Positions 1-8,904 of a stretch of DNA of 17,574 bases are shown here, in pieces. A program made the translations under genes and the position numbers. Position 1 is the first letter of the stretch, and every line of letters starts with the position of its first letter. The notes beneath the pieces were generated by a model. It was given only the letters and a program-made list of their open reading frames with translations, was not told the DNA's origin and searched no databases. The DNA is from an uncultured bacterium (GTDB taxonomy: Bacteria > Patescibacteriota > Gracilibacteria > Absconditabacterales > Absconditicoccaceae), in assembly GCA_937906635.1 (NCBI GenBank), contig CALCYP010000108.1, forward strand, positions 1 through 17,574, written 5' to 3'.

Positions 1-25
1 TATAAAAATTTTTGATGCGAATCGA

Positions 26-53
26 TTGACTTTTAAAATATTATTTATATAAT
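26..53 (+). promoter_or_regulatory. Sigma70-type promoter of the first secreted-protein gene
   Basis: TTGACT at 26-31 and a perfect TATAAT at 48-53 are separated by 16 bases. The start codon lies 31 bases downstream. The gene at 731 has the same two hexamers at the same spacing. Confidence 0.7.
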
Positions 54-84
54 TCATTCTAGAAAAATATAAAATCACAAGCAT

Positions 85-600
85 ATGAAAAAAAAAGCAT
101 TGTTGTTGCTCATTAGCTGTCTGCTGATGACAACTGGGCTGTATGCCCAATCAGAAAGAGTCCGCGTATATGAACTCGAAAACGAAATTCAGGAAGACAC
201 TGTACAAGTAGTACTTCCTGATACTACTGCTCAACTGAAAGAAATCCCAGTCACACTTAGGACATGGGACAACTTGGAACAAACGTTGAAAGATGAGGTG
301 ATCCGTCTTTCAAAAGGCTACGCAAACAAGAAAGTATCCAAGTCCGAGGTTGTCTGGATTTACGAAATTCGTGATGTTCCTACCTCTATTGGTAATTCAA
401 AAACATTCTATTTGAATGTTTTGACAAATGGTAAATTCATCTTATCGAATGAGAATCCTAACCAGCTCGAAGATGTCTATGTTTACGAGTGTTATTTCAA
501 CTTAACACCAAGCTGTTACCAAACTGACAATGAAAGATTCGGAACGCCTGTATCAACTGGCGACAGCCTAAAATTAGTTAATGTAAAGTCTTTATGGTAG
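85..600 (+). CDS. Secreted protein of unknown function, standard-code glycines
   Basis: 171 residues. I do not recognise a family. Residues 1-22 form a typical signal peptide (Lys-rich start, Leu-rich core, ending LYAQ), so the product is probably exported. The AQ ending is common in Bacteroidota exported proteins. The mature part has an acidic stretch, then a W-x-x-L segment followed by an IYEIRDVPTS-like stretch that resembles the same region of the next gene, so the two may be paralogues. A Cys pair sits near the C-terminus. All six glycines are GGN and none is TGA, unlike the genes right of 1.6 kb, and base composition is less AT-rich. There is no Shine-Dalgarno sequence before the ATG. 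The gene has its own promoter and a hairpin terminator. The stop is TAG, so it reads identically in either code. Confidence 0.8.
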   Translation: MKKKALLLLISCLLMTTGLYAQSERVRVYELENEIQEDTVQVVLPDTTAQLKEIPVTLRTWDNLEQTLKDEVIRLSKGYANKKVSKSEVVWIYEIRDVPTSIGNSKTFYLNVLTNGKFILSNENPNQLEDVYVYECYFNLTPSCYQTDNERFGTPVSTGDSLKLVNVKSLW

Positions 601-623
601 CCCCGTTATAATGGGGCTTTTTT
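599..623 (+). terminator. Rho-independent terminator of the first gene
   Basis: AGCCCC (599-604) pairs with GGGGCT (613-618) across an 8-base loop, followed by a run of T. It overlaps the TAG stop codon. Confidence 0.85.
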
Positions 624-665
624 GCTAGTTAAAGAAACATAATGATATTTCTCACAAAATAACTA

Positions 666-693
666 TTGACTTATAAATTAAAAAACATATAAT
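666..693 (+). promoter_or_regulatory. Sigma70-type promoter of the lipoprotein gene
   Basis: TTGACT (666-671), a 16-base spacer and TATAAT (688-693), the same hexamers and spacing as the promoter at 26-53. The start codon is 37 bases downstream. Confidence 0.7.
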
Positions 694-730
694 TTAGTAT
701 ACAAAAAGAAAAACACAAAACTATAATATA

Positions 731-1441
731 ATGAAAAAAGCATTAATGTTAGTCATGGCCGCGATAGCGGTTATGACCACCCTCATCCTTCAGGGGTGTA
801 ACAATAATGAAGAGAATCAAGCGGCTGTTCAGGCCGCACAAGAGGCTGCTGAAGCTTCGCAGCAGGCTGCTGAGGCTGCACAACAAGCCGCTGAGGCATT
901 GCAAGCCGCAGTACCAATGCAACCAACCAGAGTTTCTGGTGAAACCGTCGGTTGGGGCTCGTTGACTCCCAGCGAAAGAGCTGAAATAATCGCCATCGGG
1001 AAAGATCATCCCTATGGTGGTGTTATCCGTCCTGAACCTCCGATTAAGGAGGTGACATTTATCCTCTATTTAGAGGATGTGCCTTCTGCTACGCCTAAGC
1101 AAGCTCTCATAGAATACACCTATGAGACGAGTAACGGTGAAGGTTCTAACCGAATCCTCATTCAAGGACACTTTGAAAGCGTCCAGAATGTGGCAAGCAT
1201 CCCGGATGTACTCAACAACAACTCTTGTTGCATCTTTTACGGAGGATGCATTAAGGAGTACGAGTGCAATACACCTCTGCCAAAGGCCGAAAAATGCTCA
1301 CCTTGTGAGCAAAAAAAGCCAAAAAAGGAGGAGTGTGTACCATGTAATGCATATGGTTCCAGTGCTAGGCAAGGAGATGGAGTATCTCCAACAAAAACTG
1401 CCAATGGAAGTGACAGAATCCTTCCACCTGTAGATTTGTAA
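731..1441 (+). CDS. Lipoprotein with Ala-rich helix and Cys-rich tail, standard-code glycines
   Basis: 236 residues, family not recognised. The N-terminus is a lipoprotein signal with lipobox LQGC (Cys at residue 23), so it is probably lipid-anchored. Residues about 31-62 are a repetitive Ala/Gln/Glu stretch of AAEAAQQ type, probably a long helix or coiled-coil stalk. A middle segment (W-G-S-L ... FILYLEDVPSA) resembles the first gene. The C-terminal third has eight cysteines in CC and CxxC-like spacings among Lys/Glu/Pro, suggesting disulfides or metal binding. About 16 glycines are all GGN, never TGA, so the gene appears to come from a standard-code genome. It ends TAA and has its own promoter and terminator. 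Antisense open frames here are shadows of the Ala-rich repeat. Confidence 0.8.
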   Translation: MKKALMLVMAAIAVMTTLILQGCNNNEENQAAVQAAQEAAEASQQAAEAAQQAAEALQAAVPMQPTRVSGETVGWGSLTPSERAEIIAIGKDHPYGGVIRPEPPIKEVTFILYLEDVPSATPKQALIEYTYETSNGEGSNRILIQGHFESVQNVASIPDVLNNNSCCIFYGGCIKEYECNTPLPKAEKCSPCEQKKPKKEECVPCNAYGSSARQGDGVSPTKTANGSDRILPPVDL

Positions 1442-1460
1442 CAAATCCGCAAAAGCAAAA

Positions 1461-1491
1461 AAGCCCACAGTAATGCTGTTGGGCTTTTTTT
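1461..1491 (+). terminator. Rho-independent terminator of the lipoprotein gene
   Basis: AAGCCCACAG (1461-1470) pairs with CTGTTGGGCTT (1476-1486), allowing one bulged T, and is followed by a T run. The rest of the gap to 1596 is AT-rich, with only a weak promoter-like TTGATA/TATTAA pair at 1540-1567. Confidence 0.85.
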
Positions 1492-1596
1492 AGATATTAT
1501 ACAATCATTTCTATTTTTGTAACATAAATTTACTTTTGCTTGATATAATTTTGTAAATTTTTATTAATATAGAAATTAATTATAAATGAAACTTAT

Positions 1597-3123
1597 ATGA
1601 ATCAAGATTCAAAAATATTACAAGATCAGACATTATGAGAAAAATTAATCAAAAAATGATTTTGGTTATATTTTTTTTCATTTTTAGTAGCTCCTGCAGC
1701 TTATTTAATTAAACTTTTTGTTTCTAATTCGATCTCTGTTGCTGATGTTTGAGTACTATATAGTATTGTCTCTCTAATTTCTCTGTTGAATACGTATAAC
1801 GACCTTTGACTTACAGAAAGTTTGCAATATTTTTTGCCGAGATTTCTGATAAAAAAGCAGTATAATTATGCTAAAACTTCAATTTATTTAAGTTTGGCTG
1901 TTCAAATATTCACAGCATTAATTATTGCATGTATTCTGTGGTTTGCAGCACCATGGCTTGCAACTCATTATTTTCATAGTGAAAGTGCCATAAATGCTCT
2001 GAAATGTTTTTGCTTTTATTTTTTGTGAATTAATTTATTTCAGACATTGCAAAGTATTTTTATTGCAATTCAAGACACATTTTCAAATCAATTCATTGAA
2101 TTTGTGAGACAACGGTCTATTGTATGTTTTACGATATTATTTTTCTATACATGAAAAGCCAGTATTGAACGATATAGCTTAAATCGAATATTGTGATTGT
2201 GAATCTGAATTATTGTTGCTCTGATATTATTTCGCAAAAAATACTCAAAAGAATTGCTACAATGAAAATTTGAATATGATAAAAAAGTAGCAAAAGAATA
2301 TATAAAGTATGCATTATGGTGCTTTATTTGACTTGAAATTTCTGTAGTTTTTTGAAATTTGATACAACAATTTGTAATTATTTTCTTATGAGCTGAACCA
2401 GCTTGATATTATACTAATTTTGTAAGTCTATTTTGAATTGTAAATATTGTCGTATGACCGATATTGTCTCTAATTTTTCCGATGGTTTCAGAAATAATTG
2501 CAAAAAAAGATAATTGAAAACTCAAAATGATTTACTCATTTTTTTATACTTATCTTGTCATGGCTATACTTTTGCTAATTAGCTTTTTAATTCCACTTGG
2601 AAAAGAAACATGATATATACTATTGTGAACTAAATTCGCTTTTTCATGAATATTGTTATCATATTGAGTAATATTTACATTATTCTCGACTTTAACTTGA
2701 TTTAATTTCAGTGTATTAGCTTGAATGTGAAAGATAAAAGAAAGAGTAAAATTTATGTGAATTGCTTTAATTATATCGCTACTAACATTAATTTCAATGA
2801 AGTGGATTTGAATTTATTGATGAGTTTTGGCACTATGAACATGATATATTACATTACGATTTTTGAGTTTTAGAGAATTATACAAAGAAAATAAATTTAA
2901 TGTAAATTGGAAACTGCTTATAAATAATGTGATAATTTGCACGATAATGTGAATTGTGGTATGGAAGTTTAAGGATTGAGTTTTTATATTTGATGATTTA
3001 GAAAGATATAAAAATTTATGGAAATTGGTGTTAATTGCTCTATGAATGGCTTGAATTTTCTGATTAGTAAATATTAAACAAATTTTAGCTCTAAAAAACG
3101 AAATCTTGAAATTAAAAAAATAA
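1597..3123 (+). CDS. Wzx/MATE-like polysaccharide flippase (code 25)
   Basis: 508 residues with TGA read as Gly; about 37 TGA codons and one GGA. Twelve or more hydrophobic segments are spread over the whole length. The N-terminal layout (charged tail, first membrane helix from about residue 21, then a SVADVGVLYSIVSL-like segment and NDLGL) is typical of Wzx-type lipid-linked oligosaccharide flippases of the MOP/MATE superfamily. Length fits the family (400-520). The predicted role is moving a lipid-linked glycan across the cytoplasmic membrane for surface polysaccharide or glycoprotein assembly; the substrate cannot be read from sequence. The start is the first ATG that opens the frame; the ATG at 1586 hits TAA quickly. 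No Shine-Dalgarno sequence. A lipid II flippase or another MOP member is possible but the N-terminus favours Wzx. Confidence 0.85.
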
Positions 3124-3178
3124 AATAATACCAAAACTTTCTTAATTATTAATTGTTAATTATTAAATATAATTATTC

Positions 3179-3206
3179 TTGATAATTAAAATTCGATTGA
3201 TATAGT
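3179..3206 (+). promoter_or_regulatory. Putative uvrB promoter
   Basis: TTGATA (3179-3184), a 16-base spacer and TATAGT (3201-3206), 35 bases before the uvrB ATG. It lies just after an AT-rich near-palindrome at 3142-3168, in the gap after the flippase gene. Confidence 0.45.
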
Positions 3207-3241
3207 ATGTTTGTTCTTTATTTTTTGTGAAACAAAATTTT

Positions 3242-4819
3242 ATGTTTCAATTAGAATCTAAATTTAAACCTGCAGGAGATCAGCCAGAAGCAATAAAAAA
3301 AATTATTGATTGATTTTCTAGTGGGAAAAATATTCAGACATTATTGTGAGCTACATGAACTTGAAAGACTTTTACGATGGCAAATATTATCCAGCATTTG
3401 CAAAAACCTACTCTTGTAATCTCTCACAATAAAACATTAGCAGCACAATTGGCTACTGAGTTAAAAGCATTTTTTCCACACAATGCTGTACATTATTTTG
3501 TGTCTTATTTTGACTATTATCAGCCTGAATCCTATTTGCCGGCTACATGAACTTACATAGAAAAAGAAGCCACAATAAATCAAGAAATTGAGATGTATAG
3601 ATTAGCGACAATGGCATCACTTTTGAGCAGACAAGATGTGATTGTTGTTGCTTCTGCATCATCATTGTATTGATTATGACAAAAAAGATTTTTCCAAGAA
3701 AACTGTTTGGTGATGGAAATTTGAAAAACATATGATTTCAAAGAATTGAAAATGCAACTTCTGAAAATGCAGTACAAGCCAGTTCATGGAAAAATTGAGC
3801 ATTGAATGTTTGATTTTAGGTGAGAGATTTTGGATATATTTACTAGTACTGAAAAATATGTTTATAGATGTATTTTTGATGATGATAAATTGGAAAGGAT
3901 AGAATTTAGGGATTCTACCACGATGAAATTAATAGATGAGAATGATGACCAGATTTATTATGGTGGATGACATTCACACAAAGTGATAGTCTGGCCTGCG
4001 ACTCAATTTATCCAAGACACTTCGCATTTGGAAGATATTTTGGAGCAAATGGATGCTGAAAAAGAAATAAGAGTCAAAGAATTCAAAGATCAAAAGATGC
4101 TTGTTGAAGCTGAAAGGATTAAAAAGAGAGTAGAATACGATATTAGGATGATTAGAGAAACTGGATTCGTAACTTGAATTGAAAATTATTCATTGTATTT
4201 TGATCGTAGATTACCTTGAGAACCACCAAATACAATTTTTGATTATTTTCCAGAAGATATGTGCTTAATTATTGACGAATCTCACATGACTTTGCCACAA
4301 CTTCAGGCTATGCCACAAGCCGATAGATCCAGAAAAATGAATTTGATAAAATATTGATTCAGATTGCCATCTGCTATTGATCATCGTCCGCTGAATTATT
4401 GAGAATTAGAAATGATTTTGTGATGGAAACCAACTTTGGACAAAGAGGATTATATAGATGTACTAAATGATGCTTCTGATACTTACAAAGAATTAGTTCA
4501 TAAATCTGAAAAAGTAGCAAAGGCTCGTGGAGAAAATCAGCTTTCAGTAGTCATTCAAAAGAAAAAGGAGAAAGCAAAGACATTGTTTCTTTCGGCTACT
4601 CCTGCTTCATACGAAATGAATCTTTCAAAACAAATTGTGGAACAAATTATTCGTCCGACATGATTACTCGATCCAATAACTTATATCTATCCAAAGACAG
4701 TTTGATATACCGAATTGGAAAAGAGTTTTGAAGAATTACTGCAAAAAAAACCAAGATTGAAAGATTTCGCTGATGGATATAGTTTGAATTGAAATCAAAA
4801 AGAGATATTTGACGCCTAA
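3242..4819 (+). CDS. uvrB: UvrB excinuclease subunit, C-terminally truncated (code 25)
   Basis: 525 residues; full-length UvrB is about 660-700. UvrB is the damage-verifying helicase-like subunit of UvrABC nucleotide excision repair. Visible: Walker A GATGTGKT at 36-43 (all three Gly are TGA), the beta-hairpin region (YFVSYFDYYQPESYLP, then GTYIEKEATIN), DESH box at 345-348, SATP at 451-454, and RPTGLLDP at 471-478. After residue 478 the usual second RecA domain (motifs IV-VI, GINLLREGLD, QTIGRAARN) and the UVR domain are absent. They are replaced by a 47-residue tail ending in TAA. The missing half is not found downstream, where a gene lies on the other strand. By hand count about 19 of 27 glycines are TGA. 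As encoded, it should be unable to complete the ATPase cycle of normal UvrB. A deletion, local assembly error or lineage-specific form are all possible. Confidence 0.93.
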
Positions 4820-4841
4820 AAAAATCCTCATACAGATTTTT
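4820..4841. terminator. Weak hairpin between convergent uvrB and FKBP-like gene
   Basis: AAAAATC (4820-4826) can pair with GATTTTT (4835-4841) around an 8-base loop, with T-rich sequence further right. The stem is almost all A-T, so this is a weak candidate for a shared terminator. Confidence 0.3.
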
Positions 4842-4872
4842 GCTATAATGGAATTTTTTTTAATTTCTTATT

Positions 4873-5385
4873 TTAGTTTTTTGCGGTATCTTTTTGAATA
4901 TTAAGGATTGTTATATGGAATTCTACATTTTCACGAGTATATTTTTCATTGAAATCTATTTTAATAGCGACAGGCGTTACTTCCAATATTACTCAATTTA
5001 ATGATCATAAGTTTATTTGCTCTCCTACTTTTGGATCTGATCAAATTATATTTATTATTGTTGGTGAGATTTCTTGAATTTTTAAATCATCGTATGATAT
5101 TCCATATCATTCGTTTGGATTGCTTGTTGTAAATTCTTTTGAATCTCAAGATTTCAGTCAAATTAGCTCTTTATCAAATATTGGAAAACTTTCATTTTTT
5201 CAGATAGTTATAGTTTGAATAGAATTTTCTTCTATAATCTCTCAATCTAACAAATAAGAGTCATAGCTGATAGTCACTACATCTCACTCTTGGATGCTTA
5301 CTATTTCTTCTGTCTTTTTACATCCCGCTAATAATATAGTAGAACCTAATGCAAGAATTGAAAGAATGGCAAATTTTTTTTTCAT
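4873..5385 (-). CDS. FKBP/SlyD-like peptidyl-prolyl isomerase lipoprotein (code 25)
   Basis: 170 residues. Residues 1-22 are a lipoprotein signal with lipobox LAGC (Cys22), so the mature protein is probably anchored to the outer face of the cytoplasmic membrane. Residues about 33-165 resemble an FKBP-type isomerase: GDVVTISYDSYLLDGEIIEE, then TITIGKNESFPIFDKELIGL and KSGDSKEFTT match the family's strand, active-site and KxGEk-like segments. The part from about 92 to 150 resembles the insert-in-flap domain of SlyD/SlpA proteins. The family speeds cis-trans isomerisation of prolyl bonds and chaperones folding, here probably of exported proteins. The start is followed by a run of nine A. It lies 25 bases downstream of the gene at 5411-5809 on the same strand and is probably cotranscribed with it. 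Function is inferred by pattern only. Confidence 0.75.
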
Positions 5386-5410
5386 GTTTTAGTTATTTTA
5401 AAATATAAAT

Positions 5411-5809
5411 TTAATTTATCTTTGATTTTATAAAACGTTTTCGTGATTCTTGAGGCGATTCACGATAAATTTTCTCGTTATCATTATAACTATCATTATC
5501 AGATTCTTTTGGAGTGGCTGATATTTTTATAATATATTCTCAATCAAATAGTACATTATTTTTATGTGATAGAAAGTACATAGAATAATCAGAATCAAGA
5601 TACTTTGAATAGAATTTTTCAGCATAAGCAATTTCTTGTTCTACAGCATTAATATTTTTGTTTACACTATCTATCTCGTTCACTATCTCACTATAATTTA
5701 CATATGTTTTTACAGCAATCAACATAACGATGATAGCAAAAATTCATCAAAATACTTTTATTTTATTTCCATGTCTTGTCACTATTTTCTGTATATATTC
5801 TTTTCGCAT
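5411..5809 (-). CDS. Small single-pass membrane protein, FtsB/DivIC-like (code 25)
   Basis: 132 residues. A basic N-terminus is followed by one membrane helix (about 18-34), then a coiled-coil stretch (about 37-65, heptad-like with Ile/Val/Asn), then NNVLFDGEYIIKI at about 83-95 and a charged, Ser/Asn/Glu-rich tail. The order of short cytoplasmic tail, single helix, extracytoplasmic coiled coil and a short segment ending in a GE motif is that of septum formation initiators (FtsB/DivIC), which join FtsL and FtsQ in the divisome. No diagnostic residue clinches this; another bitopic coiled-coil protein is possible. It is the first gene of a probable two-gene unit with the FKBP-like lipoprotein. 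The start ATG at 5809 gives the full helix; the ATG at 5814 is in another frame. Confidence 0.6.
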
Positions 5810-5912
5810 ATCATATTTTTATATGTAATATTTATTATATTGATAATATATGTTATTCTTTATTGAAAAATCAAGAGAAAAGTTTAAATTAGCTGGTAGC
5901 TGATAGTCGATG

Positions 5913-5980
5913 GCTAATAGCATAAGATTTTTTTGTGAATGAATTGCTATTAGCTATAAGCAATTTGCTATTAGCTATAA
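5913..5980. repeat. Direct and inverted GCTATTAGC repeats upstream of mutL
   Basis: A 16-base unit (TTGCTATTAGCTATAA) occurs at 5944-5959 and again at 5965-5980. GCTAATAGC at 5913-5921 is the exact inverse complement of its core. The cluster fills much of the gap (5810-6002) between the divergent FtsB-like gene and mutL, in what is probably the mutL leader. A weak TTGAAA-N16-TAAATT promoter-like pair lies at 5863-5890. Confidence 0.6.
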
Positions 5981-6002
5981 ATTTTACAAAGTAAAATTTT
6001 TT

Positions 6003-7793
6003 ATGGCGATACATAAGTTACCTGAATATGTAATAAATAGATTGAAAGCATGAGAAGTGGTAAACAGACCTTCAAGTGTAGTAAAAGAATTGGTAGAAAA
6101 TAGCTTGGATGCTGGAGCAAAAAGTATCGAAGTAAATATTGTAGATGGATGAAAAAGTTTGATTTCAGTACAAGATAATTGAGAATGAATTCAGCTTTCG
6201 GATATGGATTTGTTGCTCGAAAGATATGCAACTTCCAAAATAAATACAGATGAAGATTTGTTGTCTATTTCTAGTTATTGATTTAGGTGAGAAGCTTTAG
6301 CCAGTATCTCTGAAGTTTCAAAAATTACTATAATGTCAAAGACAGCATATAGTGAAATAGGGACAAAATATACAAAAAGATGAAATGAACAAGTCATGAC
6401 TCATGTCCCTGTGCCTTTTCAACATTGAACTGTGATTTCTGTAGAAGATCTATTTTACAATGTCCCTGCTAGATTAAAATTTTTGAAATCTGCTCAAACA
6501 GAGTTTTATTATTGTTATAATTATTTTGTTGATGTAGCAATACGGCATTATGATAAAAGTTTCGTTTTGAAAAAAAATGATAAAATAATTTTTGATTTGA
6601 AATGATCAGACTCACTGATTGATAGAATAAATGATATTTACAAAAAAGATTGGTCAAATAATCTTAAACCTGTACAATTCGAGGATGAGACTATGAGAAT
6701 TTTGTGAGTATTATCAGATCCAAGCATTCGTTTTTGATCAGCTGATAATATCAAAATTTATGTAAACTCCCGTCCAATCCAAGACAAGACGATATACAGA
6801 GCGCTGATGGATGCTTATCGTAGACAGCTCACACCTTGAGAATATCCTTTGGCAGTTTTGATGCTGGATATTAAACCAGATTTAGTAGATGTAAATGTAC
6901 ATCCATCAAAACTTCAAGTAAAATTCGTAGATACACAATCTGTTTACAAAAATATTTATGAATCTGTTTTGACTTGTTTGTGAGAGAGTAAAATCACAGA
7001 TTATAGTAATAATAATTTTGTATCATCGCAATCTATTCACGGAAATCGTCAATTCCAAACAAATAATTTTCAATTTTCAAACAATTGATATAAGTGACAA
7101 AATGTTTTCATGTGAAGTGAAGATTTACACAATAGTCCAAAGACTTTATTTGGTCAAGATGATATAAGCTTTTGAAATATTTCAGCTGTTTCTCAGTGAT
7201 TTAATTCAGAGTCTGATGCTGTGTTTTCAAATTCACAAATTTGAGATTATCAGATAGTATGACAGCTTTGGAATAGCTATATTGTGATTCAATGAGTTGA
7301 TGCATTATATTATGTAGACCAACATGCATTAGCAGAGAGAATTGCTTTTGAAAAAATGAAAAAAAATACGGACTTTTCAAAAGAATTATTGCTTCAACCT
7401 GTGAAATTTAATGTGACCGATGTCGCTGATTTGGAGAAGAAAATCGAAGAGATTAATCAATTTGGATTCGACTGTTCATTATTGACTGAAAATATGATGG
7501 TGGTCTATGCTGTCCCAAAAGTATTTATCACATACCCAGTAGAATTAGAAAAATTATTTAATTATATTTTGTATTTGCCAGAAATCACATTTGATCATAT
7601 GCTTGATTGAATTTATGCTACCAAAGCATGTAAAACTTCAATAAAGGCATGACATAAATTATCAATGGATCAGATGATAAATTTAATTCAAGAATGATTT
7701 GAAAATATTGACTGAATGTTTGTTTGTCAGCATGGTAGGCCATCGTTTGTCAAAATTGATAAGAAAAAAATTGATGAGTTGTTTGATAGATAA
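6003..7793 (+). CDS. mutL: MutL mismatch repair protein with endonuclease motif (code 25)
   Basis: 596 residues, normal for the family. MutL links mismatch recognition by MutS to strand incision. The N-terminal GHKL ATPase shows E32/N33 in ELVENSLDAG, DNGEG at 58-62 (both Gly are TGA) and GFRGEALASI. The transducer domain shows VNSRPIQDK and DVNVHPSKLQVKF. A linker of low complexity, rich in Asn/Gln/Ser/Phe, spans about 335-415. The C-terminal dimerisation domain has DQHALAERIAFE at 439-450, which fits the DQHA(x)2E(x)4E endonuclease motif, plus ACKTSIKAG and CQHGRPS metal-site motifs. It is therefore probably a nicking MutL, as in bacteria without MutH. No Shine-Dalgarno sequence. The downstream gene begins 27 bases after the stop and may be cotranscribed. 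Confidence 0.97.
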
Positions 7794-7820
7794 TTTTTAA
7801 TTAATAATTAATAGTTAATA

Positions 7821-8891
7821 ATGAAAAATGTTAGAGAATTTAAGATATTATTCTTGTTGTTTGTAATACTTTTTTCGTTTATTTGAAATGCTTTTGCATA
7901 CAAAGAATTATTGATTGAAAATAGATGATGAAAACCGATAAGGGTAATAAAAGTTGTTTTAGATTGAGAAGATTTTGTCGTAACTTCTCTTGCTACAAAT
8001 TGATGAGACACTTTGGAAAATTTAGTAAAGAAAGTTTGATGAGATAGTGGAATAAATTGAACATTTTTTTGTCCAAAAGATTATTCATACTGTGGTTGAG
8101 TGACACATTCTAATTTTGAGAGAATTTTTTTGTGAGATTGAGAAAGTTATAGTGCAACATGGCCTGATACATCAATTAGGATGATTTTTGGCTTTGATAT
8201 TGAATGAAATCCACTTATGGCACAGCATAATTATACAGATCATGATGCTGGATTAAAAATGAATACTAATAGTGATAAACTTGATAATATTGAATTCTGA
8301 ATGTCAAATTATACCGTGTTATTGGTCGAAGGACAGGATGTCATTGATGTCAATTCAATTAATTTTACATCAAATATGTACAGTAGTGCAAATAGAAATT
8401 TTATTTGTAGTACAAAAGATGGTTCAACGGTCTATATGTGAGTCGTGTGATGAATTAGTATTCCAAAATTAGCTGATTATGTAAAAAATAATTTTGATTG
8501 TCGAAATGCATTAGCATTAGATGCTGGAGCGAGTGAAGCTATGGTTTATGAATGAAATGTCTTAGCTAGATCAAGTAGAAGGATGATAATGGATGCTTTT
8601 GTCGTAGTTGATAGAGAGACTTATATAAAGTTAACATGATATACTCCAACAAAAAAGATACCTTATGTACCCGAAGATCAATATGAGTTAACAGATAAAG
8701 ATATACAGACTGTAGATTTACTAGATTCTCTCTTTGCAAAACTAGTAAAACAGAAATGAACTAGTTTTAAAAACACAGAAAAGAAAATTGTCCGTGAAGC
8801 TATGTCATCAGAAAAAGTACAAAGCAATCCACAAAAAAGGGCAATTTTCCACGAATTACTTATAAGGTTATTTACAATAGATAAGATTTAA
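7821..8891 (+). CDS. Secreted phosphodiester glycosidase-domain protein (NAGPA/DUF2233-like, code 25)
   Basis: 356 residues. Residues about 8-26 form a signal peptide ending NAFA, so the product is exported. The body resembles the phosphodiester glycosidase family (Pfam PF09992, formerly DUF2233, related to the mammalian uncovering enzyme NAGPA): INGTFF at 78-83 corresponds to the family's INGGFF motif, and ALALDAGASEAMVYEG (D234) corresponds to the LDGGGS motif, followed by an SSRRMIMDAFVVVD strand that closes the domain. Family members cleave sugar-phosphodiester bonds, and some act on exopolysaccharide or teichoic-acid-like polymers; the substrate here is unknown. The last ~85 residues (Lys-rich, after TPTKKIPYVP) are outside the domain. 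Gly-to-Ala changes in the second motif leave catalytic activity open. It follows mutL by 27 bases. Confidence 0.82.
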
Positions 8892-8904
8892 TCCATAGTT
8901 GATA

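Noticed and set aside
749..1009. 86-residue minus-strand open frame rich in Leu/Ser/Cys
   Set aside because: It mirrors the Ala/Gln/Glu repeat of the lipoprotein gene on the other strand.
1597..3123. Series of in-frame stops suggesting a decayed flippase pseudogene
   Set aside because: All interruptions are TGA, all fall at plausible glycines, and the same pattern occurs in every conserved gene right of 1.6 kb, so this is recoding, not decay.
2814..3134. 106-residue open frame on the minus strand
   Set aside because: It is antisense to the flippase C-terminus, has no recognisable features and no leader signals. AT-rich DNA gives such frames by chance.
3142..3168. AT-rich near-palindrome as a uvrB terminator or operator
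   Set aside because: It is made only of A/T steps with no GC stem or clear T tail. A similar string occurs at 7796-7819, so it looks like simple AT-rich intergenic sequence.
4820..4872. Search for the missing UvrB C-terminal half just downstream
   Set aside because: The 53-base gap has no coding capacity for it, and the following sequence encodes the FKBP-like lipoprotein on the other strand.
5636..5866. 76-residue plus-strand hydrophobic open frame
   Set aside because: It lies opposite the FtsB-like gene and its upstream region. Its Ile/Tyr/Phe composition is just AT-rich sequence.
5944..5980. Two spaced direct repeats as a possible CRISPR array
   Set aside because: The units are 16 bases with a 5-base gap, there are only two, and no cas genes are present.
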